Of a stretch of 5,077 nt of DNA, positions 1 through 5,077 are shown piece by piece (position 1 is the first letter of the stretch; the number at the start of each line of letters is the position of its first letter). Origin of the DNA: an uncultured Litoreibacter sp. (GTDB lineage Bacteria; Pseudomonadota; Alphaproteobacteria; Rhodobacterales; Rhodobacteraceae); the NCBI GenBank assembly GCA_937928335.1, contig CALFWN010000398.1, positions 1-5,077 of the forward strand, written 5' to 3'. The notes beneath the pieces were generated by a model, which did no database searches, was not told the origin of the DNA, and was given only the letters and a program-made list of their open reading frames with translations. The position numbers were made by a program, and so were the translations under genes.

Positions 1-1263
1 GATGCCGATGATCACGATATCGGTCAGCTGGAATTTCGAGGCCGCGATGATCATCTTGCCCGCGCCCTTTTCGGCCGCCACAAGTTCCGCCGCAACCACA
101 GTGCCCCAGCAAACGCCCATCGCCACCCGCGCGCCGGTGAATATTTCCGGCAAGCTGTTGGGCAGGATCACCTTCGACAGGATTTGCCGCTTCGTGGCCC
201 CCAGCGAATAGGCAGCATGCACTTTCGAGATGTTCACGCCAGACACCCCGGCCCGCGCCGCAATGGTCATGATCCAGAGCGCGGCAAGAAACAGCAGGGA
301 GATCTTGCCCTGCTCGCCAATGCCGAACCAGATGATGATCAGCGGGATCAGCGCCAGCGGCGGCACCGGGCGCATGAATTCCACAATCGGGTCAAACCAG
401 CCACGCAGCCAGCCATTCAGCCCCATCGCAAAGCCCAGCGGGATGCCGAACAAACAACCCAGCGCGAAGCCCACCACCACGCGGATCAGTGACCAGAACA
501 CGTTCTCCCACAGGCCCACGCCCTGATAGCCGTTCTTGTTGAGGTCGATGAAGCGCGTCCATACGGCCTCGGGCGGCGGCAGGTACAAGGCCTCCATTGT
601 CATGCCCACATCGGGCTCAACCGACAGCGAGCCGCGTTGCGTGACCAGAACATTGCCATCGGCAAAGCTGACCATATCCCCCGGAGAAATCGGCTGGCCG
701 TCAATCTCGGTGAAGGTGAAGCCCTCATCGGCCTGCGTCTTGATCAGGGCCTTGCGGCGCTGGGCCACGACGACCGACTGGTTCTGCGCAAAATCCCCGT
801 CCTCAGCGGCCAGCGGCAACGGGTCGGGCTTCTCGCCAAACTCGTGCACAAGCATGGTGATGGTGCCTTTGCCCGTCTCGCCTGCGGCATTGGTTGCGGT
901 GTATTCGAACGAGGTCTCGCCTTTATGAGGCCCCGGCAGCACGTTGAACGGCAACAGGTTGGAGCCCGTGGCAATTGCCCAGAGCAGGAAGATGGCGATC
1001 ACGGCGGCAATCGACGCGATGCGGTTGGCCACCACCGCGCTTTCGTCGCCAAAGGTCACGGTTTTCAGCGAGGTGTAACCCTGCGCCTTTTCGCGGCCTT
1101 TTGAATATAGCCCCCAGACGAAATAGCAGATGCCGGATATGGCAAGGTACAAAGCGAAGATCAGGGCGATGCCAACAATCATCCAAAGTGACGAGCTGAT
1201 GAGGTCCAATACCTCCGCCGCCATCGGGTACTGTTCTAAGAATAAACGAAATGCTTCTCTCAT
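1..1263 (-). CDS. tauC: Taurine ABC transporter permease TauC with extra N-terminal helix and inserted periplasmic domain (partial, C-terminus outside window)
   Basis: This is the inner-membrane permease of a taurine/sulfonate importer (SsuC/TauC, binding-protein-dependent transport family). Reading from ATG at 1263 gives 421 codons with no stop, and the frame leaves the window at base 1. By comparison with E. coli SsuC about 40 C-terminal residues are missing. The transport core lies at about 250-421. It includes the RPVPPLALIPLIIIWFGIGE segment (298-317) and the EAA-type coupling loop with SLGAT (353-357), followed by KVILPNSLPEIFTGAR (364-379). The usual EAA glutamate is replaced (HAAYSLGA). 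Family members are usually about 250-280 residues. Here the core is preceded by an additional hydrophobic helix (about 26-51), a second helix (about 82-100) that matches canonical TM1, and an inserted soluble domain (about 113-225). The start overlaps the tauB stop in TGATG, with GGAG 8 nt upstream (1272-1275), implying translational coupling. Taurine specificity is inferred from tauA, tauB and tpa. Confidence 0.9.
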   Translation of the reverse strand, partial: MREAFRLFLEQYPMAAEVLDLISSSLWMIVGIALIFALYLAISGICYFVWGLYSKGREKAQGYTSLKTVTFGDESAVVANRIASIAAVIAIFLLWAIATGSNLLPFNVLPGPHKGETSFEYTATNAAGETGKGTITMLVHEFGEKPDPLPLAAEDGDFAQNQSVVVAQRRKALIKTQADEGFTFTEIDGQPISPGDMVSFADGNVLVTQRGSLSVEPDVGMTMEALYLPPPEAVWTRFIDLNKNGYQGVGLWENVFWSLIRVVVGFALGCLFGIPLGFAMGLNGWLRGWFDPIVEFMRPVPPLALIPLIIIWFGIGEQGKISLLFLAALWIMTIAARAGVSGVNISKVHAAYSLGATKRQILSKVILPNSLPEIFTGARVAMGVCWGTVVAAELVAAEKGAGKMIIAASKFQLTDIVIIGI

Positions 1264-2066
1264 CAGACTGTCTCCGTCCGGCCCATAATTTCTTCTTCCA
1301 TGTCCCAGATCATGTTGAGGATCTCGTCACGCGTCGGACCAAAATCCTTGTGCCGTTTCACCTCGCGCAGATCCGCGCCGACGCCCAGCTCGGCGAAGGG
1401 CAGGCGGTATTCCTTGTGCACCCGGCCCGGACGGGGCGCCATCACCAGCAGCCGCTCACCCAGAAGCAGCGCCTCCTCAACGGAGTGGGTGATCAGGATG
1501 ATGGTCTTGCCGGTCTTCTTCCAGATATCCAGCACAAGGCTCTGCATCTTCTCGCGGGTCAGCGCGTCCAGCGCGCCCAAAGGCTCGTCCATCAGGATCA
1601 CGTCAGGGTCGTTGCACAGGCAGCGGGCCAAAGCCACGCGCTGCTGCATCCCGCCCGACAGCTCGTAAATCATCTTCTCGCCGAAATCCTGAAGCCCCAC
1701 GATGCCCAGCAATTCCTGCACCCGGTCGTGGATCTCGGCCTTGGGGGTGCCCTTCATCGAAGGACCAAACCCGATATTCTCTGAAACATTCATCCATTCA
1801 AACAAGGCGCCCTGCTGGAACACCATCCCGCGCTCGGGATGCGGCCCGGTCACCTTATGGCCGTTAAGGTCAATCTCCCCCGCCGTGGGGGCCAGAAAGC
1901 CTGCCAGAATGTTGAGCAATGTGGTTTTGCCGCAGCCCGAAGGCCCGAGCACGGACAGCAGCTCGCCGCCCTTGATGTTCAGCTTGATGTCTTTCAACGC
2001 CTCGACCGATCCGCCATTTGGCAGCTCGAACGTCATTGATACATCGTTGATTGTCAGTCCCGACAT
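1263..2066 (-). CDS. tauB: Taurine ABC transporter ATP-binding protein TauB
   Basis: This cytoplasmic ATPase of 267 residues powers the importer. All ABC signatures are present. Walker A is GPSGCGKTT (41-49), the Q-loop glutamine is in VFQQ (Q84), the signature is LSGGMQQR (136-143), Walker B is VILMDE (156-161), the D-loop is LGALD (163-167), and the switch histidine is H194 in ITHSVEEA. The overall pattern, including PHPERGMVFQQGALFEWMNV, is that of the nitrate/sulfonate/taurine ATPase group (TauB/SsuB), and the length is close to E. coli TauB (255). The ATG at 2066 has GGGAG 6 nt upstream (2073-2077). It follows tauA by 86 bp, a gap that contains a strong hairpin, and its TGA stop overlaps the tauC start. 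A closely related SsuB (other alkanesulfonates) cannot be excluded from this protein alone, but tpa next door favours taurine. Confidence 0.95.
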   Translation of the reverse strand: MSGLTINDVSMTFELPNGGSVEALKDIKLNIKGGELLSVLGPSGCGKTTLLNILAGFLAPTAGEIDLNGHKVTGPHPERGMVFQQGALFEWMNVSENIGFGPSMKGTPKAEIHDRVQELLGIVGLQDFGEKMIYELSGGMQQRVALARCLCNDPDVILMDEPLGALDALTREKMQSLVLDIWKKTGKTIILITHSVEEALLLGERLLVMAPRPGRVHKEYRLPFAELGVGADLREVKRHKDFGPTRDEILNMIWDMEEEIMGRTETV

Positions 2067-2092
2067 AGACCACTCCCGTCCCTTAAGTGGTT

Positions 2093-2130
2093 AAAACTGG
2101 GGCGCGGCATCATCCGTGACGCCGCGCCCC
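2093..2130 (-). terminator. Strong hairpin between tauA and tauB, likely partial terminator or mRNA-stabilising element
   Basis: The arms GGGGCGCGGC (2099-2108) and GCCGCGCCCC (2121-2130) form a perfect 10-bp GC stem. It can be extended past one mismatch by TCA/TGA (2110-2112 with 2117-2119), leaving a 4-nt loop. On the minus strand the stem is followed by AGTTTTAACC (2098-2089), a short T tract on the tauB side only. That polarity suits transcription from tauA. Because tauB and tauC lie downstream with no obvious promoter of their own, the element is more likely a leaky terminator or a 3'-end protector. Either would keep binding-protein mRNA in excess over the membrane components, as known for other binding-protein operons. 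A smaller hairpin (AAGCC/GGCTT, 2139-2154) overlaps the tauA stop codon. Confidence 0.6.
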
Positions 2131-2152
2131 TTAGTGCAAAGCCTTAAACGGC

Positions 2153-3157
2153 TTACATTTTCGAAGCAGCTTCCAGATAGGAGCCGTCAACCAGTGGCGC
2201 GTAATCGTCCAGCGCCGTGATCTGACCCGCTTCTTCCAGCTTGGCTGCGGAGGAGGCCATATACTCGGTCACGCCGCCAGCCATCCAGTAGTCAGACAGC
2301 TTCTCTTCCATTGTCGGGTAGCCGAACTCGGCGGCGGTGGATTTCACCGCATCCACGTCCATACCGGCTGCAATGGCGATATCGGGGAACATGGCGTCAG
2401 CCTCGGTGCGGTACTTTTCTTCCATATCGGCATTCACCTTCAGGAATTTCGCAACCAGCTCCGGGTTCTCGGCACCAAAGGCAGCGGGGATCGACACAAC
2501 GTCGAACACGCGGCCGACGACAGCTTCTTTTTCAGCGCCTTCCAGCAGCACGTTGCCATGCTCTTTCATACGCTGCAACGGGCCGGACCAGCCGCAGGCC
2601 ATGTCCAGCTCGCCCGCTGCGAAGGCAGCGGCAGAGTCGACAGGTGCCATATCCACGATTTTCATCGATTCAGGGTCAACACCGAAATGCTTCATCTGCG
2701 CGAGGAAGCCGGAATGCGCAGCGGTGCCCAAAGGCACGCCAACCTGCTTGCCGGGAAGCTCGGCACCTGCGTTCGAGGCGTCGATTTCCAGCGAGCCGCG
2801 CACAACGCAGTTGTCATTATCCGAATAGGACACGGCCACGTCGATGGCTTTGAGATCCTGACCGGCAGCCGTGGCCACCAGGAAAGGTGTCACACCCTGG
2901 CTGTAGGAAATGTGCACGTCGCCCGATGCCATAGCAGCCGACATCGCGGTGCCTGCGTCAAAGGAGACCCAGTTGATTTTGACGCCCATAGCTTCCTCAT
3001 ACAGCTTGTTTTGCTGTGCGAACTGGTTTGGCGTGGGCCATTCCAGGAAGTAGGCGACGGTGATTTCTTCGAGGTGGCCGTCAGCAACAGCTGCGGTTGC
3101 GCCAGAAAGCAGCGCGACGCCGGCTACGGCACCCATCAATTTGGTGGTCAGTGTCAT
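2153..3157 (-). CDS. tauA: Taurine ABC transporter periplasmic substrate-binding protein TauA
   Basis: This protein of 334 residues is exported to the periplasm, where it should capture taurine and deliver it to TauBC. An N-terminal signal peptide is visible: basic K6, a hydrophobic stretch 8-23, and an AVA|DG cleavage site after residue 25. The mature part is a type 2 periplasmic binding fold of the SsuA/TauA group. WVSFDAGTAMSAAMASGDV (63-81) matches the E. coli TauA segment with FDSGAS and ALASGDV. GKQVGVPLGTAAHSGFLAQM (136-155) and the following KHFGVDPESMKIVDMAP (156-172) match its GKRIAVPF and KHWGIKPGQVEIVNLQP segments. The start at 3157 has GGGAG 10 nt upstream (3168-3172). An ATG at 3167 is out of frame. 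tauA is the first gene of the leftward operon and is divergent from tpa. The mature protein has exactly two cysteines, C117 and C188. Confidence 0.93.
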   Translation of the reverse strand: MTLTTKLMGAVAGVALLSGATAAVADGHLEEITVAYFLEWPTPNQFAQQNKLYEEAMGVKINWVSFDAGTAMSAAMASGDVHISYSQGVTPFLVATAAGQDLKAIDVAVSYSDNDNCVVRGSLEIDASNAGAELPGKQVGVPLGTAAHSGFLAQMKHFGVDPESMKIVDMAPVDSAAAFAAGELDMACGWSGPLQRMKEHGNVLLEGAEKEAVVGRVFDVVSIPAAFGAENPELVAKFLKVNADMEEKYRTEADAMFPDIAIAAGMDVDAVKSTAAEFGYPTMEEKLSDYWMAGGVTEYMASSAAKLEEAGQITALDDYAPLVDGSYLEAASKM

Positions 3158-3514
3158 TGTTGTTCATCTCCCATGTTGAACAATAGGTCTTCATTTAAGT
3201 CGAAACCGTCGCAAGCGGTGGTCCTTGCCGGACCCTGTCCGCCACGAGGGGCCTGCAGAACAAAGCACAGCAGCAACGGGATTGCCAATCACTATGCACC
3301 AGATCTTCGGCCTTCTTTCGTCTGCCCGCAATCCTGTCTCGGATCGCCGGTCGAGATCAGACAGGGAAAGAAACGACCACGAGTCAATCATTTCATTCAG
3401 CCAACCGCGCCGGGGCAAATACCAAAAGCGACACCCGCAAATGCCGACAAATCCTTCATTCAAAAGGAAAAACGCAGAATCGCCGGGCGGCTATGTCGCA
3501 AATATGCCGCCAAA

Positions 3515-3580
3515 GTGGCCCTATCCATTGACACAACTGGCCCTATTGAATTGCCCAAACTCTGTGCTGCTTGGATTTAG
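3515..3580 (+). promoter_or_regulatory. Candidate TauR operator: direct-repeat boxes upstream of tpa
   Basis: The 9-mer TGGCCCTAT occurs twice in the same orientation, at 3516-3524 and 3538-3546, exactly 22 bp apart, about two helical turns. With the preceding base the copies read GTGGCCCTAT (3515-3524) and CTGGCCCTAT (3537-3546). From memory, the TauR box of Rhodobacter capsulatus is a direct repeat of CTGGACYTAA upstream of tpa. The second copy agrees at 8 of 10 positions and the first at 7. A weaker third relative, TTGGATTTAG (3571-3580, 7 of 10), lies just upstream of the proposed -10. Direct-repeat operators upstream of a promoter with a weak -35 fit activation by a MocR/GntR-type regulator. 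tauR itself is not in the window, so its presence is inferred. Confidence 0.5.
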
Positions 3581-3595
3581 GATATACTTGCCCCG
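3560..3595 (+). promoter_or_regulatory. Candidate tpa promoter (good -10, poor -35)
   Basis: TATACT at 3583-3588 matches TATAAT at five of six positions. The hexamer 17 bp upstream (CTCTGT, 3560-3565) is a poor -35, as expected for an activator-dependent promoter. The start of transcription would be near 3595, giving a leader of about 70 nt. The repeated boxes would then be centred roughly 75 and 53 bp upstream. A perfect TTGACA occurs at 3528-3533 between the boxes but has no suitable -10 at 16-18 bp. Confidence 0.45.
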
Positions 3596-3666
3596 CCCCA
3601 TAGATTCGTCTGACGGGCTCAGGCCAGGCAGCCTCATGCAACGCTATTGAAAAGGGAGCTCTCGTC

Positions 3667-5077
3667 ATGGACGGTAATCTTTCACCAAATGATCTGTCGG
3701 GCATTGTCGAAGCCGACCGCGCCCATGTGTGGCACCATCTCAGCCAGCACGCTCCCTATATGGCGCCCGAGGGCGAGCGCACCGATCCCAAGATCATCGT
3801 TGAGGGCAAGGGCCTGCGCGTCTGGGACCAGCATGGCCGCGAGCATATCGATGCGGTCTCCGGCGGGGTCTGGACCGTCAATGTGGGCTACGGGCGCGAA
3901 ACCATCGCCGATGCGGTGCGCGACCAGCTGGTGAAGATGAACTTCTTCGGCGGCACCGTGGGCTCGATCCCGGCAGCGATGTTTTCGGAAAAGCTGCTGT
4001 CGAAAATGCCCGGCATGTCCCGCGTCTATTACGCCAATTCCGGCTCCGAGGCGAATGAGAAGGGCTTCAAAATGGTCCGCCAGATCGCGCATCAGCGCTA
4101 TGGCGGCAAGAAGCACAAGATCCTCTACCGCGACCGCGACTATCACGGCACCACCATCGCCTGCCTGTCAGGCGGCGGTCAGGACGAGCGCAACGCGCAT
4201 TACGGCCCCTTCACACCCGGTTTCATCCGCGTCCCGCATTGCCTCGAATACCGCAAGGGCGACCAAGGCATGGCCGATCTCAGCTCCGAGGAATACGGGC
4301 TGGCCGCCGCCAACGCGATCGAGGAGGTCATCCTGCGCGAAGGTGCCGACACCGTGGGCGCGCTGTGCCTTGAGCCGGTCACCGCGGGCGGCGGCGTCAT
4401 CACGCCTCCGCCGGGCTATTGGGACCGGGTGCAGGAGATTTGCAAGAAATACGACATCTTGCTGCATATCGACGAGGTCGTCTGCGGCGTGGGCCGCACC
4501 GGCACATGGTTTGGCTACCAGCATTACGGCATCAAGCCCGACATCGTGACAATGGCCAAAGGCGTGGCCTCGGGCTATGCGGCGATCTCATGCTGCGTGA
4601 CCACCGAGGAGGTCTTTGACATGTTCAAGGACAACACCTCCGATCACCTCAACTACTTCCGCGACATCTCCACCTTTGGCGGCTGCACCGCTGGCCCTGC
4701 GGCGGCCTTGGAAAACATGGCGATCATCGAGCGGGAGAACCTGCTGCAAAACACCATCGATATGGGCGACTATATGCTCGACCAGCTTGGCGCGTTGCAG
4801 GACAAGCACGCCTGCATCGGCGAGGTGCGCGGCAAGGGGCTGTTCCTTGGCGCCGAGCTTGTCGCCGACCGCACCACCCGCGAGCCGCTGGCCGAAAAGC
4901 TGGTCGCCGCCGTCACCGGGCATTGTATGCGCGAGGACGCGGTGATCATCGGCATGACCAACCGCTCGCTGCCGGGGCTGAACAACACGCTCTGCTTCTC
5001 CCCCGCGCTGATCGCGACAAAGGACGATATCGACCAGATCATCACCTCCGTCGACGGGGCGCTGAGTAAAGTCATGG
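3667..5077 (+). CDS. tpa: Taurine:pyruvate aminotransferase Tpa (runs off right edge, nearly complete)
   Basis: This is a PLP-dependent class III aminotransferase. It moves the amino group of taurine to pyruvate, giving sulfoacetaldehyde and L-alanine, the first step of taurine dissimilation in the cytoplasm. From ATG at 3667, 470 codons are open to the window edge with no stop. Known Tpa proteins are about 455-470 residues, so only a few residues are probably missing. AHVWHHLSQH (19-28) and VSGGVWTVNVGYGRE (59-73) are typical of Tpa. Cofactor residues are visible: NSGSEAN (124-130) for PLP phosphate, YHG (159-161) with its aromatic ring stacker, D269 in HIDEV, the Schiff-base lysine K298 in MAKGVASGY, and T336 in STFGG. 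GGGAG (3654-3658) lies 8 nt before the start, which supports it. Divergence from tauABC across a shared control region fits co-regulation by taurine. Another omega-transaminase activity (beta-alanine, for example) is possible but less likely in this context. Confidence 0.93.
   Translation, partial: MDGNLSPNDLSGIVEADRAHVWHHLSQHAPYMAPEGERTDPKIIVEGKGLRVWDQHGREHIDAVSGGVWTVNVGYGRETIADAVRDQLVKMNFFGGTVGSIPAAMFSEKLLSKMPGMSRVYYANSGSEANEKGFKMVRQIAHQRYGGKKHKILYRDRDYHGTTIACLSGGGQDERNAHYGPFTPGFIRVPHCLEYRKGDQGMADLSSEEYGLAAANAIEEVILREGADTVGALCLEPVTAGGGVITPPPGYWDRVQEICKKYDILLHIDEVVCGVGRTGTWFGYQHYGIKPDIVTMAKGVASGYAAISCCVTTEEVFDMFKDNTSDHLNYFRDISTFGGCTAGPAAALENMAIIERENLLQNTIDMGDYMLDQLGALQDKHACIGEVRGKGLFLGAELVADRTTREPLAEKLVAAVTGHCMREDAVIIGMTNRSLPGLNNTLCFSPALIATKDDIDQIITSVDGALSKVM

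Larger units (their letters stand above)
3158..3666. promoter_or_regulatory. Divergent tauA-tpa intergenic control region
   Basis: These 509 bp separate the leftward tauABC operon from rightward tpa, and no convincing gene lies here. The stretch is visibly less GC-rich than the flanking genes, and the reading frames through it give proteins of no recognisable family. The tpa-proximal third (about 3515-3590) holds repeated boxes and a good -10 hexamer, described separately. On the tauA side no sigma-70 promoter stands out. TTGACT on the minus strand (in 3384-3389) lacks a good -10 partner. Between 3220 and 3241 two overlapping short inverted repeats (GGTCC-5-GGACC and CGGAC-3-GTCCG) would lie in the tauA leader if transcription starts upstream of them. 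The length would allow separate promoters and a shared regulator. Confidence 0.7.

Noticed and set aside
1251..1784. Plus-strand open frame of 177 codons antisense to tauB
   Set aside because: A shadow of tauB, rich in His, Gln and Leu as expected for antisense of a GC-rich gene.
3280..3290. Short palindrome GATTG-C-CAATC in the intergenic region
   Set aside because: Arms of only 5 bp, a single copy, and no relation to a promoter or known operator that I can recognise.
3191..3463. Minus-strand open frame of 90 codons upstream of tauA
   Set aside because: No convincing ribosome binding site or family resemblance, and it is unusually rich in Arg and Trp for a small protein. More likely open by chance in the intergenic region.
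3528..3533. Perfect TTGACA as a -35 for tpa
   Set aside because: No acceptable -10 hexamer lies 16-18 bp downstream (ATTGCC, TTGCCC or TGCCCA), and it sits between the two repeated boxes.
2558..3580. Plus-strand open frame of 340 codons antisense to tauA and through the intergenic region
   Set aside because: It is antisense to a clear tauA gene. The frame is open because of GC-rich codon bias on the opposite strand, and the translation looks like no protein family.
3225..3650. Plus-strand open frame of 141 codons ending just before tpa
   Set aside because: It covers the proposed operator and -10, has no recognisable domain and a composition unlike the neighbouring genes, and its stop falls by the tpa ribosome binding site by chance.
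3682..4146. Minus-strand open frame of 154 codons inside tpa
   Set aside because: Antisense to the conserved N-terminal half of Tpa, including the PLP-binding motifs. No independent signal.

Overview
The window carries a taurine uptake and catabolism locus of the kind found in marine and soil Alphaproteobacteria. High GC, alpha-type codon use, and the TauA and taurine:pyruvate aminotransferase sequences all suggest the order Rhodobacterales (Roseobacter group or a close relative). This assignment comes from protein family resemblance read by eye, not from a database search.

Layout: the left 3.16 kb is a leftward operon tauA-tauB-tauC (minus strand): periplasmic binding protein, ATPase and membrane permease of a taurine-type ABC importer. 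tauC runs off the left edge and lacks about its last 40 codons. A strong GC-rich hairpin separates tauA from tauB, and tauB and tauC share the stop/start TGATG. A 509-bp divergent intergenic region (3158-3666) follows. It holds a plausible promoter and repeated boxes resembling the TauR (MocR/GntR family) operator. The right 1.4 kb is tpa on the plus strand, essentially complete but open at the right edge.

Working together: TauA captures taurine in the periplasm, TauBC pumps it in, and Tpa transfers its amino group to pyruvate to give sulfoacetaldehyde and alanine. In known pathways sulfoacetaldehyde then goes to Xsc and Pta (sulfite plus acetyl-CoA), and alanine is recycled by alanine dehydrogenase. 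Those genes and the regulator tauR are not in the window and would be expected nearby. Pairing the transporter with Tpa rather than with TauD dioxygenase points to use of taurine as a carbon, nitrogen and energy source, not only as a sulfur source.

The most unusual item is the TauC permease. It has an extra N-terminal membrane helix and an insertion of about 110 residues between the canonical first and second helices. The insert looks like a circularly arranged cadherin-like/VCBS-type beta-sandwich repeat of the kind found in bacterial adhesins, and it is predicted to lie in the periplasm where TauA docks.
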